Shown one piece after another: positions 1 through 9,473 of a stretch of 64,000 nt of DNA. Location of the stretch: positions 310,001-374,000 of the forward strand of contig NZ_CP080647.1 of NCBI RefSeq assembly GCF_019599145.1, read 5' to 3'. The first letter of the stretch is position 1. Each line of letters begins with the position of its first letter. The translations under genes and the position numbers were made by a program. The notes below the pieces were generated by a model. That model was not told where the DNA came from, made no database searches, and saw nothing but the letters and a program-made list of their open reading frames with translations. This DNA is from Streptomyces akebiae. Its GTDB lineage: Bacteria > Actinomycetota > Actinomycetes > Streptomycetales > Streptomycetaceae.

Positions 1-136
1 CGGAGAATACATCGGATGTCTAGGGGTGTGCGCGAACACCAGCGGAAGGGCAGCGGCACAATGACGCCATGTCACGCCACCCGGGCCCCAACCGCCCACC
101 GTCATCTGACCCTTGGGCGTGCCAGGAGAGGACCAC

Positions 137-952
137 GTGAGCGCGAACGAGGCCACCGACACCGCACGCGAGCGCCCTGACACCACCACGGCGCACAACG
201 CCCGCGTCTGGAACCACTGGCAGGGCGGCACGGACAACTACGAGGTCGACCGGCAGGTCGGCGACCACGTCGCCGGCTTGATCCCCGTCATCCGCGACAT
301 CGCCTCCGCCGACCGGCGCTTCCTCGTCCGCGCGGTGCGCCATCTGGCCGAGGAGCGGGGGACACGCCAGTTCCTGGACATCGGCACCGGGCTGCCCGCG
401 CTGGAGAACACCCACGAGATCGCCCAGCGCGTCGCCCCCTCGTCGAGGATCGTGTATGTCGACAACGACCCGGTCGTGCTCGCGTACGCCCGCACCCGGC
501 TGACCAGCACCGAGGAGGGTGCCGCGGCCTACATCGACGCCGACGCGCACGACCCGGACACGATCCTGCGCATCGCCGGAGAGACACTCGACTTCGGCGA
601 GCCCGTCGCGCTGATGCTCCTCGGCATCCTCAACTTCGTCCTCGACGACGCCGAGGCCCGCGCCATCGCCCACCGGCTCCTCGAACCACTCGCCCCCGGC
701 AGCTTCCTCGTGCTGACGCACCCCACCACCGAGCCCGAACTCGGCGGCGACCGCCAGCTGGAGGCGATGGAATTCTGGAACGCTCACGCCAAGCCACCGG
801 TCACCGCGCGCAGCGGCGCGGAGATCGCCCGCTACTTCGACGGTCTCACCCTGCTGGAGCCGGGCCTCGTCCCGTGTTCGCTGTGGCGTCCCGACCCCGG
901 CGACGAGCCCACGGTCGTACCGCAGTTGGGGGCGGTGGCGCGGAAGCCCTGA
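137..952 (+). CDS. SAM-dependent methyltransferase, SAV2177/DUF574 family
   Basis: Probable class I methyltransferase of about 271 residues, the usual size for the actinomycete-specific family PF04672. The SAM-binding motif LDIGTGLP is followed by an acidic strand end (YVDNDPVVLAYAR), and a conserved N-terminal stretch RVWNHWQGGTDNYEVDR is typical of the family. I chose GTG 137 because GGAGAGG lies just upstream; an in-frame TTG at 113 would add eight residues with no ribosome site. Substrate is unknown for most members. It stands alone, divergent in theme from the transporter genes on the other strand. Family assignment is firm; the biological role is not. Confidence 0.88.
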   Translation: MSANEATDTARERPDTTTAHNARVWNHWQGGTDNYEVDRQVGDHVAGLIPVIRDIASADRRFLVRAVRHLAEERGTRQFLDIGTGLPALENTHEIAQRVAPSSRIVYVDNDPVVLAYARTRLTSTEEGAAAYIDADAHDPDTILRIAGETLDFGEPVALMLLGILNFVLDDAEARAIAHRLLEPLAPGSFLVLTHPTTEPELGGDRQLEAMEFWNAHAKPPVTARSGAEIARYFDGLTLLEPGLVPCSLWRPDPGDEPTVVPQLGAVARKP

Positions 953-1184
953 AACACGGCCGCCACCTGGCGTCAGGGCCGGGCGAGTGGGGGTACGAGA
1001 GTTCGGCGTTGCCTCGGTCGACGCAGTGGAGACGAGGACGACGGCGGCACGGGCGTCCCGTTCGGGCCGGAGAGGCTCGGACAGCGGGTCGCCGAGGCAG
1101 CGGCCGTGCGTGGGGGACGACCTCGGCGGTGTACTCGTTCACCCGCCGGGCCCGGATGGGCACGTCCTGCCCCGGACAGCACAC

Positions 1185-2948
1185 CTAGCCCCGAGGTCGG
1201 CTGCGGCTCCAGGTCGTGGAGGAGACGGCGAGGACCGACAGGAGGACGAGGGCGGCGGACGGGCCCAGGACGGTCCAGGGGGCCAGTTCCGCGTAGGGCT
1301 GGTTCTCCGAGAGGAGGCGGCCCCACTCGGGGGTGGGCGGCTGTTCGCCCAGGCCGAGGAAGCCGAGGGAGGCGAGGACGAGGACCGTGGTGGGCAGGCG
1401 GAGCAGGGCGTTGCGCACCAGCGCGGGCCCGACCGCGGGCAGCAGGTGGTGGCGGAGGAGGTAGGAGGGGCCCGCGCCGAAGGAGAGCGACGCGAGGAGG
1501 TGGCCGCTGGCCCGTTCCTGTTCCAGCAGGGCGGCGGTCTGGGCGGCGTACGGAGTCCAGGCCACCAGGCACACCGCGCACGCGGCGCCCCAGACCGACG
1601 GGCCGGTCACGGCGGTGGTGAGCAGTCCGGCGAGGACGGCCGGCATCGTCGAGACCACTTCGGTCAGGCCCGCCCCCAGCTGTGCGGTCGTGCCGATCAG
1701 CAGTCCGACGAGGGCGCTGACCACGGTGACCGCGAGGGCCACGCCCACCGTGCGCAGGGCTCCGTGCCCCAGCCGGGCCAGCAGGTCGCGGCCGAGCGAG
1801 TCGGTGCCGAGGGGGTGCGCGAAGGAGGGGGGCAGCAGTCTGGCCGTCGTCTCGACGTGCGACGGGTCGCGCAGGAGGCCGGCCACGACCAGGGCGAGGA
1901 GGGTCACGGCGCAGAGTCCGACGACCCAGGGCAGCGACCGGGGTCGCGGGAGCCTCGGCGGGTGCAGGGCGGGCAGGGCACCGTCCCGCAGGGCGGGGCC
2001 GAGCAGGGCGTGCCGCAGGAGCTGGATCAGGAAGCCGGCGCAGACGCCGAGCAGGACCAGGGTCAGCGTCGCGGTCTGCAGCGGCGGCATGTCCTGGGCG
2101 GTGGCCGCGTCCAGCGAGAGACGGCCGAGACCCGGGATGTTGAAGATCTTCTCGACCGCGACCGCGCCGCCGACCAGGGCGACGACGGTCGGCAGGAGTT
2201 GCGGGAGGACACCGGCGAGGGCGCTGCGCAGTGCGGTGCGCGCGATGCGGCCACCCGAACATCCGTGAGCGCGCCAGGTCCGTGCCCAGGGTTCGTTGAA
2301 GGCGGCGGGCAGTGCCTGGTCGAGCAGTCCGCCGATCATGGCGCCGGAGGGGACGCCGAGGGCGAGGGCGGGCAGCACCATCGACCGGGGCCCCTCCCAC
2401 CCCTGGGAGGGGAACCAGCCGAGCCACACCCCGCAGACGGTCGCGAGCAGCGAGGCGAGCAGGAACTTGGGCAGTGCCGCCGCGACGGCGGCCGCGGTGC
2501 CCGCACGCTTCTGCCGCAGTTCTCGCCGGGATCCGAGGTACAGGGTGCGGGCACAGACCAGCGCGGCCACCGCGATCGTGACCGCCAGCGCGCCGAGCAT
2601 GAGCGTGACGGAGACCGCGAGGGCCGTGGTCACCTGGGGCAGAACCTGTTCGCCCGACACCCAGGAGGCGCCCGCGTCGCCGTGCGCCAGTCCGCTCAGC
2701 CATCGTCCGAGATGGGCGAACGGCCCCTCGTCCAGACCCAGTTGCTCGCGTACGGCGGACAGCTGGGCCGGGGTCGGGTCCTGGTCGGCGGCGCGGGCGC
2801 GCAGCACGGTGAGGGCGGGGTCGATGCCGGACAGCCAGGGCAGGAAGGCCACGGCCGTCAGCAGCGCCGCTCCGGCGGCGACGCGGCCGGCGCCCGTACG
2901 CCACCGGGTGGGCAGGCCCCGGGCACCGGCCGACGACGTGGTGGTCAT
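1185..2948 (-). CDS. Fused DppB-DppC-type ABC transporter permease
   Basis: Membrane component of an Opp/Dpp/Nik-class importer, 587 residues. Two permease units that are normally separate proteins are joined. The first half carries the DppB-type ending (VEKIFNIPGLG near residue 265). The second half carries the DppC signature (LGFLGLGEQPPTPEWG near residue 545) and the LGTDSLGRDLLARL segment that normally begins DppC. It lies 6 bp behind the lipoprotein gene and is surely in the same operon. No ATPase gene follows within the window, so the energising subunit must be encoded elsewhere or be shared. Substrate is unknown; the iron-box-like site upstream suggests a metal chelate. Confidence 0.88.
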   Translation of the reverse strand: MTTTSSAGARGLPTRWRTGAGRVAAGAALLTAVAFLPWLSGIDPALTVLRARAADQDPTPAQLSAVREQLGLDEGPFAHLGRWLSGLAHGDAGASWVSGEQVLPQVTTALAVSVTLMLGALAVTIAVAALVCARTLYLGSRRELRQKRAGTAAAVAAALPKFLLASLLATVCGVWLGWFPSQGWEGPRSMVLPALALGVPSGAMIGGLLDQALPAAFNEPWARTWRAHGCSGGRIARTALRSALAGVLPQLLPTVVALVGGAVAVEKIFNIPGLGRLSLDAATAQDMPPLQTATLTLVLLGVCAGFLIQLLRHALLGPALRDGALPALHPPRLPRPRSLPWVVGLCAVTLLALVVAGLLRDPSHVETTARLLPPSFAHPLGTDSLGRDLLARLGHGALRTVGVALAVTVVSALVGLLIGTTAQLGAGLTEVVSTMPAVLAGLLTTAVTGPSVWGAACAVCLVAWTPYAAQTAALLEQERASGHLLASLSFGAGPSYLLRHHLLPAVGPALVRNALLRLPTTVLVLASLGFLGLGEQPPTPEWGRLLSENQPYAELAPWTVLGPSAALVLLSVLAVSSTTWSRSRPRG

Positions 2949-2954
2949 CGGCGG

Positions 2955-4481
2955 TTACTTCAGTCGGGTGTCGACGTCGACGAGCGAGCGCTCACGGGGG
3001 TCGAGGAGGACGCCCTCGACATCGTCGGAGATGCCCTGGACGACCTTCTCGTGGACCAGCGGCACGACGGCGTCGGTGCGCAGGATCTCCGCCTCGGCCC
3101 GCATGATCTTCTCCTGCCGCTCGGCCGTGTCGCCTTCCCCGGCGGCGGACTTGATGGCCCGGTCGACCTCGGCGTCCTTCAGGCCGGCGATGTTGTAGAC
3201 GCCGTCGCCGGTGTAGTCGCTGGCGAGGTAGGCGACCGCGTCGCCGGTGTCGAGGAGTGTGACCCGGGAGAAGACGAGGGCGTCGTACTCGCCGGCGAGG
3301 AGGTCGGCCTCCATCTGGGTGTACTCGCGCACGTCCTGCTTCACCGTGAACCCGGCCTTCTCCAGCTGCTGTTGGAGGACGGTGGCGGCCTCGGGCAGTT
3401 CGGCGCGGTTGGTGTAGGTGGCCAGGCGCAGCGTCCTGCCCTTCGTCCCGCTCCTCACCTGTGCGGTGGTCGCGGCCTTCGCCCGGCCGGTCACCTCGAC
3501 CCGCCGGTCGGCGGCCCACGGGACGGCGGGCCCGAACAGGCCCTGCGCGGGGTCGGCGTAGCCGCCGAAGACGGAGTCGACGAGGACTTCGCCGTCCACC
3601 GCCTCACGGGCTGCGGCGCGCAGACCGGCGTCGGTGAAGAGGCCGCTGCCGGTGTTGAGGACAAGGCTGTCGGTGCGCACGGAGGGCACTTCGTGGCGGG
3701 TGTTCTCGTCGAGGAGCTTCGCCTGGGCGGTGGGGATCCACTCGGCTATGTCGACGTCGCCGCCGCGCAGGGCGTTGGCGCGTGCGGTTCCGTCGGCGAT
3801 CCACGTGACATCGATGCCGGACGCCTTGGCCCTGCCGCCCCAGTACCCGTCGTAGCGGCTGAGCGTGGCCTTGGTCTTTCCGGTGAGCCGGGTGATCTCG
3901 AAGGGGCCGGTGCCGGTGCCCACGGGGCTGACGGTGCCGTCGTCGGCGTACGCCTTCTCGGCGAGGATGCCGAGGGCGGGGCTGGCGAGCCGCAGCGGGA
4001 GGACCGGGTCGGCGGCCTCGGTGGTGATGGTGACGGTGTCGGCGTCATCGGCCTGCGCGGTGAGCGTCACGTCGCTCAGAACCCGCGGCTTGGTCTTGGC
4101 CCCGTTCGCGTGGTCGAGGGCGCTCACGACCGACTCGGCGGTGACGTCGGTGCCGTCCTGGAACGTGGCCTCGCGCAACTCGAAGACCCAGGTCGTGGCG
4201 CTCTTCCGGGTCCAGGACTTCGCCAGGGCGGGGGCGGCGGCGCCGTCCTCGTCCAGGGCGGTGAGGCCTTCGGCGACGGAGAGCTTGCTGAGCACGGTGG
4301 CGTCGTTGCTGTACGGCGACAGGGCCTGCACCGGTGGCACCGCGAGGGCTATCCGCAGGCGGCCCGCGGCCCCCGACCCGTCGCTCGCACCGGATCCCTC
4401 CTCGCCTGCGGCGAAGCAACCGGCCAGCAGCGGGGTGAGGGTGAGGGCTGCCAGGAGGCGGCGGGGAGTGGCGGTGCGCAT
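2955..4481 (-). CDS. ABC transporter substrate-binding lipoprotein, SBP family 5
   Basis: Extracytoplasmic binding protein of 508 residues. The N-terminus is a lipoprotein signal: basic MRTATPRRLL, a hydrophobic stretch and lipobox LAGC with the acylated Cys near residue 22. The body is typical of the OppA/DppA/NikA fold (SBP_bac_5), with motifs such as PVGTGTGPFEI and the C-terminal cross-domain part. It is the first gene of an operon with the fused permease. The upstream region holds an iron-box-like palindrome. In this family peptides, nickel and metallophore complexes are known ligands; the regulatory site favours a metallophore, but this is inference. Confidence 0.88.
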   Translation of the reverse strand: MRTATPRRLLAALTLTPLLAGCFAAGEEGSGASDGSGAAGRLRIALAVPPVQALSPYSNDATVLSKLSVAEGLTALDEDGAAAPALAKSWTRKSATTWVFELREATFQDGTDVTAESVVSALDHANGAKTKPRVLSDVTLTAQADDADTVTITTEAADPVLPLRLASPALGILAEKAYADDGTVSPVGTGTGPFEITRLTGKTKATLSRYDGYWGGRAKASGIDVTWIADGTARANALRGGDVDIAEWIPTAQAKLLDENTRHEVPSVRTDSLVLNTGSGLFTDAGLRAAAREAVDGEVLVDSVFGGYADPAQGLFGPAVPWAADRRVEVTGRAKAATTAQVRSGTKGRTLRLATYTNRAELPEAATVLQQQLEKAGFTVKQDVREYTQMEADLLAGEYDALVFSRVTLLDTGDAVAYLASDYTGDGVYNIAGLKDAEVDRAIKSAAGEGDTAERQEKIMRAEAEILRTDAVVPLVHEKVVQGISDDVEGVLLDPRERSLVDVDTRLK

Positions 4482-4520
4482 GGTGGTCCTGTCTTGCGGA
4501 GAGCGGATCGATCAAGAATA

Positions 4521-4539
4521 TAAGGCCAGCCTTACCAAT
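4521..4539. promoter_or_regulatory. Iron-box-like site (DmdR/IdeR type)
   Basis: The 19-bp sequence TAAGGCCAGCCTTACCAAT lies about 40 bp before the lipoprotein start. It matches 15 of 19 positions of the actinobacterial iron-box consensus TWAGGTWAGSCTWACCTWA as I remember it. It would let the iron repressor DmdR1/IdeR silence the transporter when iron is plentiful. Confidence 0.55.
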
Positions 4540-4601
4540 CTTTCACGGCAGGGTGGGTGAGGATACGCACTCCCTGCGACGACCGGCATGAGGACCGCAT
4601 G

Positions 4602-4653
4602 CCGGACACCGCAGAAACCGTGGCGGGCGCCGGCGGGCAACGGCGGTGTCCGG
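4602..4653 (-). terminator. Probable terminator after fdhD
   Basis: An 11-bp inverted repeat (CCGGACACCGC at 4602-4612, its complement at 4643-4653) lies just beyond the fdhD stop codon. A second smaller stem (CCGGCATG arms, 4583-4605) follows. Together they would end the reductase-glyA-sdaA-fdhD operon. Confidence 0.5.
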
Positions 4654-4673
4654 AGACCGTCGGTCGCGGCCCG

Positions 4674-5408
4674 TCATGTGCCGGCTCCCGCCCCGGCCCG
4701 CAGGTCGAGGCGGCGCTCGCCCGCGTACACGTTCATGGAGCCGCCGCGCAGGAATCCGACGAGGGTGAGTCCGGTCTCCGCGGCCAGGTCCACCGCGAGG
4801 GAGGACGGAGCGGACACGGACGCCAGGACGGGGATGCCGGCCATGACGGCCTTCCGGGCGAGTTCGAAGGACGCCCGTCCGGAGGGTGAGAACAGCCCGG
4901 CGGCGTGCAGCCCGCCGGTCCGGTCGAACACCCGTTGCGCGGCCCGCAGTCGGTCGGGAAGGAGGGCCGGCAGGTCGGGGGTGACCCGGACCGGGGGCGT
5001 GTCGGCGAGGGGCCAGGCCGCCGTCGTCCGTACCGCGTCGAGACCGGCCTTCCCGCACAGGCCGCACGACGACGTGGTGTACACGTTGCGCTCCAGCGTG
5101 ATGTCGGGCGGCGGCACGCCGGGGGCGAGACGGACGTCGACGACGTTGTAGGTGTTCCGGCCGTCCTGGGTGGCGCCCGCGCAGTACACGACGGCGGCCA
5201 CGTCCCAGGCGCGGCTCACGACGCCCTCGCTCACCAGGAACCCGGCGGCGAGGGCGTAGTCGTCGCCGGGTGTGCGCATGGTGATGGCCAGGGGTCTGCC
5301 GTCGAGGCGGATCTCCATCGGTTCTTCGGCGACCAGTGTGTCGGGGCGGGTGCTCGGTTCCCCGTCCCGGATCCGCAGCACGCGCCGTCGTTCGGTGACC
5401 CGTCCCAT
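4674..5408 (-). CDS. fdhD: Formate dehydrogenase accessory sulfurtransferase FdhD, internally deleted
   Basis: FdhD passes sulfur to the molybdenum cofactor of formate dehydrogenase. This copy keeps the catalytic CGLC pair (SSCGLCGK near residue 117), the N-terminal EEPMEIRLDG region and the C-terminal SAPSSLAVDLA and LVGFLRGGSMNVY motifs. At 244 residues it is about 35-40 shorter than relatives. The break is precise: HAAGLF is followed directly by SPSGRASFEL, so the conserved segment with VREDVGRHNAVDK is absent. The reading frame is intact. It is the last gene of the operon with the betaine-pathway reductase, glyA and sdaA, consistent with disposal of formate. Family assignment is certain; activity is doubtful. 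Confidence 0.9.
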   Translation of the reverse strand: MGRVTERRRVLRIRDGEPSTRPDTLVAEEPMEIRLDGRPLAITMRTPGDDYALAAGFLVSEGVVSRAWDVAAVVYCAGATQDGRNTYNVVDVRLAPGVPPPDITLERNVYTTSSCGLCGKAGLDAVRTTAAWPLADTPPVRVTPDLPALLPDRLRAAQRVFDRTGGLHAAGLFSPSGRASFELARKAVMAGIPVLASVSAPSSLAVDLAAETGLTLVGFLRGGSMNVYAGERRLDLRAGAGAGT

Positions 5409-5459
5409 GGCCTCGCTCCCCGTTCCGCCGTCGGGGCACCGGCCGCTGCCCCGCGGCGC

Positions 5460-6842
5460 TCAGCACTCGATGACGTTGACGGCGAGGCCGCCGCGGGCGG
5501 TCTCCTTGTACTTGACCTTCATGTCTGCGCCGGTCTCCTTCATGGTCTTGATGACCTTGTCGAGGGAGACGTGGTGGCGGCCGTCGCCGCGCATCGCCAT
5601 ACGGGCGGCGGTGACGGCCTTCACCGCGGCCATGCCGTTGCGTTCGATGCAGGGGATCTGGACGAGGCCGCCCACGGGGTCGCAGGTGAGGCCGAGGTTG
5701 TGTTCCATGCCGATCTCGGCGGCGTTCTCGACCTGTTCGGGGCTGCCGCCGAGGACTTCGGCGAGTCCGCCGGCGGCCATGGAGCAGGCGGAGCCGACCT
5801 CGCCCTGGCAGCCGACCTCGGCGCCGGAGATGGAGGCGTTCTCCTTGAAGAGGAGGCCGATGGCCCCGGCGGCGAGCAGGAAGCGGACGATGCCGTCGTC
5901 GTCGGCGCCCGGCACGAACTCCAGGAAGTAGTGGAGGACGGCGGGGATGATGCCGGCCGCGCCGTTCGTCGGCGCGGTGACGACCCGGCCGCCGGCGGCG
6001 TTCTCCTCGTTCACGGCCATCGCGTAGAGCGTGATCCACTCCATGGCGCGGGCCAACGGGTCGCCCTCGCTGCGCAGGGCGCGCGCGGCCGCGGCCGCCC
6101 GCCGACGGACCTTCAGACCGCCGGGGAGGATGCCCTCGCGGCCGAGACCGCGTGCGATACAGGCCTCCATGACGTGCCAGATCTCCAGCAGGCCCGCGCG
6201 AATCTCCTCCTCGGTGCGCCAGGCCTTCTCGTTCTCCAGCATCAACGCGGAGATCGACAGGCCGGTCTCCCGGGTGAGCCGCAGCAGTTCGTCACCGGTG
6301 CCGAACGGGTGGGGCAGCACGGTGTCGTCGAGCTTGATCCGGTCCGCGCCGGCCGCTTCCTCGTCGACCACGAAGCCGCCGCCGACGGAGTAGTACGTCT
6401 TCTCCAGCAGCGGCACGCCGTCGGCGTCGTACGCGAAGAGGATCATGCCGTTGGCGTGGTACGGCAGTGACCGCCTGCGGTGCAGGACCAGGTCGGTCGA
6501 GGTGTCGAAGCCGACCTCGTGGGCGGGGCCGATCTCGGCGCCGAGGAGACGGATGCGCCCGGTGGCGCGGATCCGCTCGACGTCCAGGTCGGCCCGGACG
6601 ACGTCGACCGTGTGCGGCTCGTAGCCCTCCAGGCCGAGCAGGACCGCCTTGGGGGTGCCGTGGCCGTGGCCGGTGGCACCGAGGGAACCGAACAACTCCG
6701 CCCGTACGGCGGCGGTCTGGGCCAGCGCTCCGTCCTGCTTCAGTCGCCTGACGAACATCCCGGCGGCGCGCATCGGGCCCACGGTGTGCGAGCTGGACGG
6801 GCCGATGCCTATGGAGAACAGGTCGAAGACGCTGATTGCCAC
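5460..6842 (-). CDS. sdaA: L-serine ammonia-lyase (serine dehydratase), iron-sulfur type
   Basis: Converts L-serine to pyruvate and ammonia with a 4Fe-4S cluster. The 460-residue chain is full length for the fused single-chain form. The beta domain at the N-terminus begins with [17 protein letters not shown]. The alpha domain carries cluster cysteines in [16 protein letters not shown] and [14 protein letters not shown]. Start is GTG 6842. It lies 69 bp behind glyA in the same operon, so glycine from betaine can run through serine to pyruvate. Nothing in the frame is broken. Confidence 0.96.
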   Translation of the reverse strand: MAISVFDLFSIGIGPSSSHTVGPMRAAGMFVRRLKQDGALAQTAAVRAELFGSLGATGHGHGTPKAVLLGLEGYEPHTVDVVRADLDVERIRATGRIRLLGAEIGPAHEVGFDTSTDLVLHRRRSLPYHANGMILFAYDADGVPLLEKTYYSVGGGFVVDEEAAGADRIKLDDTVLPHPFGTGDELLRLTRETGLSISALMLENEKAWRTEEEIRAGLLEIWHVMEACIARGLGREGILPGGLKVRRRAAAAARALRSEGDPLARAMEWITLYAMAVNEENAAGGRVVTAPTNGAAGIIPAVLHYFLEFVPGADDDGIVRFLLAAGAIGLLFKENASISGAEVGCQGEVGSACSMAAGGLAEVLGGSPEQVENAAEIGMEHNLGLTCDPVGGLVQIPCIERNGMAAVKAVTAARMAMRGDGRHHVSLDKVIKTMKETGADMKVKYKETARGGLAVNVIEC

Positions 6843-6911
6843 GCCACACTCCGTGGAGTTGGAGGGGACGTGCCGTTCGGTGACGGCACGCCCTCTGCGG
6901 GAGGTTGTCGG

Positions 6912-8167
6912 TCACAGCCCCGGGTACAGCGGGTGCTTGTCGGCGAGTGCCTTGACCCGGGTCTTCAGCGCCTCCGCGTCGTAGGCGGGCTTCAGCGCCT
7001 CGGCGATGACGTCGGCGACCTCGGTGAAGTCCTCGGCCGTGAAGCCGCGCGTCGCCAGAGCCGGTGTGCCGATGCGCAGGCCGGAGGTGACCATGGGCGG
7101 GCGGGGGTCGTTGGGGACGGCGTTGCGGTTGACCGTGATGCCGACCTCGTGGAGGCGGTCCTCGGCCTGCTGCCCGTCCAGCTCGGAGGCGCGCAGGTCG
7201 ACCAGGATCAGGTGCACGTCCGTGCCGCCGGACAGCACGTCGACGCCGGCCGCGCGGGCGTCGGCGGCCGTCAGGCGCTCGGCGAGGATCCGCGCGCCCT
7301 CGACCGTACGGCGCTGGCGCTCCTTGAACTCCTCGCTCGCCGCGACCTTGAAGGACACCGCCTTCGCCGCGATGACGTGCTCCAGCGGGCCGCCCTGGAA
7401 GCCGGGGAAGACGGAGGAGTTGAGCTTCTTCGCGAAGTCCTTCCTGGCGAGGATGATGCCGCCGCGCGGTCCGCCGAGCGTCTTGTGCGTCGTGGAGGTG
7501 ACCACGTCCGCGTACTCGACCGGGTTGGGGTGCAGTCCGGCCGCGACCAGGCCCGCGAAGTGCGCCATGTCCACCCACAGGTACGCCCCGACCTCGTCGG
7601 CGATCCGGCGGAAGGCGGCGAAGTCCAGCTGACGGGGGTACGCCGACCAGCCCGCGATGATCACCTTCGGGCGGTGCTCCTTGGCGAGCCGCTCGACCTC
7701 GGCCATGTCGACGAGTCCGGCGTCGTCCACGTGGTAGGCGACCACGTTGAACTGCTTGCCGGAGAAGTTCAGCCGCATCCCGTGGGTGAGGTGGCCGCCG
7801 TGCGCGAGGTCCAGGCCGAGGATGGTGTCGCCGGGGAGGCCAGCGCGAACAGCGCGGCCTGGTTGGCGGAGGCCCCGGAGTGCGGCTGGACGTTGGCGTA
7901 CTCGGCACCGAAGAGGTCCTTGACCCGCTCGATGGCGATCTGCTCGGCGACGTCGACGTGCTCGCAGCCGCCGTAGTAGCGGCGGCCCGGGTAGCCCTCG
8001 GCGTACTTGTTGGTCAGCACCGAGCCCTGGGCCTCCATGACCGCCACCGGAGCGAAGTTCTCCGAGGCGATCATCTCCAGGGTGGACTGCTGACGGTGCA
8101 GCTCGGCGTCGACGGCGGCGGCGACCTCGGGGTCGAGGTCGTGCAGGGACTGGTTGAACAGGGTCAT
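6912..8167 (-). pseudogene. glyA: Serine hydroxymethyltransferase with a frameshift
   Basis: GlyA interconverts glycine plus methylene-THF and serine. The N-terminal 110 or so residues ([15 protein letters not shown] to NQAALFALA) are in one frame from ATG 8167. The rest, from [15 protein letters not shown] on, with the PLP lysine in [14 protein letters not shown], is in the next frame and runs to the stop at 6912. The switch is at a run of four G on the plus strand (7833-7836). One extra base there would restore the usual ALA(S)PGDTI. Everything else looks like an intact 418-residue enzyme, so this is either a recent single-base deletion or a homopolymer sequencing error. It is probably a second, pathway-specific glyA paralogue. 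Confidence 0.88.
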
Positions 8168-8245
8168 CAGAGGTCTCCTGTGCGGGTTCCGGAGGGAGGA
8201 GAGGGGGACGGGACACTCACGAGACGACGCTCACGTGCGGAACGC

Positions 8246-9436
8246 TCAGGACACGGCGACGGCGACGGGGACGGGGACGGGGACGAGCGTGCGGCGGAGC
8301 CGGTTGAAGAACTTCGGCTGGTTCAGGGAGAGCACGGCCACCGGATCGCCCTCGTACCGGTAGACGGCCGTGAAGGTACGGCTGTCCAGGTCGCCCTCGA
8401 CGACCTCGGGCTCGGCGCCCGGGGCGACGTACCCGGCGAACTGGATCCGCGTGCGGTACTGGTCGGACCAGAAGTACGGGGCGGTGAGCGGGGCGGGCGC
8501 GGACACGCCGGTCAGCAGGGTGCGGGCGGCGGTCTTCGCCTGCTCGGTGGCGTTGGTCCAGTGCTCGACGCGGGCGTGCCGTCCGGTGAACGGGTGGGGG
8601 CAGCGGGCCACATCGCCGACGGCGACGACGCCGGGGACGGTGGTCGCGCAGCCGGTGTCGCACACCACACCGTCGTCCACCAGCACTCCCGAGCCGGCCA
8701 GCCAGTCGGTGTTGGGCCGCACACCCACGCCGACCACGACGATGTCGGCGGGCAGCACCCGTCCGTCCGCCAGCCGTACACCGGTGACCCGGTCCCCGCC
8801 GAGGAGTTCGGCGACGCCGGTGCCGCACAGCAGGTCCACGCCGTGATCGGTGTGCAGGGAGGAGCAGACCAGGCCCATCTCGCGGCCCAGTTGGCGCTCC
8901 AGCGGTACGTCGGCCGCCTCGACGACGGTGACGTGCGCTCCGAGCCGGTGGGCGGTGGAGGCCACCTCGGCGCCGATGAAGCCGGCTCCGATGACGACGA
9001 GCCGGGGCAGGCCCGTCAGCAACTCGGTCCGCAGGGCCAGGGCGTCGTCCAGGGTGCGCAGGGTGTGCACGCCGGCCAGCCCGTCGGAGCCGGGCAGGGT
9101 GCGCGGGCTCGCGCCGGTGGCGACGACCACGCCGTGGGTGCGCACCTGGCGGCCACCGGTCAGCGTGACGGTCCGGGCGGCGGGGTCGAGGCGCACCGCC
9201 CGTTCGCCGAGCAGCCAGTGCACATCCAGGTCCTCGTACTCGTCGGGGTCGCCGAGGGCGAGGGCGTCGGCGTCGAGTTCTCCCTTGAGGAAGTCCTTGG
9301 ACAGCGGCGGACGGTCGTAGGGAGCGTGGCGCTCCTCCCCCACGACGACGATCTCGCCGTCGTAGCCCTCCGCGCGCAGCGCGCGGACCGTGCTCAGGCC
9401 CGCCAGCGACGCTCCGACGACGGTGATGCTCCTCAT
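8246..9436 (-). CDS. FAD-dependent ferredoxin reductase of the betaine pathway, copy 1
   Basis: NAD(P)H-dependent FAD reductase of the rubredoxin/ferredoxin reductase type, 396 residues. The N-terminal FAD loop is VGASLAGLSTVRAL, the NAD loop is VVIGAGFIGAEVAS near residue 147, and the late FAD site is GVVAVGDVARC. I place the start at ATG 9436, where VGA follows at once; a longer open frame upstream lacks homology. It most likely supplies electrons to the Rieske oxygenase encoded just upstream on the same strand. The C-terminus is a low-complexity VPVPVPVAVAV tail made by short GACGGG-like DNA repeats. It has its own operator site (9474-9509), so it can start a transcript that continues into glyA, sdaA and fdhD. 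A paralogue lies at 34453-35616. Confidence 0.87.
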   Translation of the reverse strand: MRSITVVGASLAGLSTVRALRAEGYDGEIVVVGEERHAPYDRPPLSKDFLKGELDADALALGDPDEYEDLDVHWLLGERAVRLDPAARTVTLTGGRQVRTHGVVVATGASPRTLPGSDGLAGVHTLRTLDDALALRTELLTGLPRLVVIGAGFIGAEVASTAHRLGAHVTVVEAADVPLERQLGREMGLVCSSLHTDHGVDLLCGTGVAELLGGDRVTGVRLADGRVLPADIVVVGVGVRPNTDWLAGSGVLVDDGVVCDTGCATTVPGVVAVGDVARCPHPFTGRHARVEHWTNATEQAKTAARTLLTGVSAPAPLTAPYFWSDQYRTRIQFAGYVAPGAEPEVVEGDLDSRTFTAVYRYEGDPVAVLSLNQPKFFNRLRRTLVPVPVPVAVAVS

Positions 9437-9473
9437 GGCGGGCTCCAGACGAGAGGCTGTCTCACATGAGCCT

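Noticed and set aside
846..1184. Minus-strand frame of 112 codons after the Opp permease, considered as a decayed ATPase or accessory gene
   Set aside because: No Walker motif or other signature is visible. It partly overlaps the methyltransferase gene on the other strand.
987..4523. A plus-strand open frame of 1178 codons opposite the transporter operon
   Set aside because: It is the antisense shadow of the lipoprotein and permease genes. High GC at third positions removes stops. No motif, signal or ribosome site supports it.
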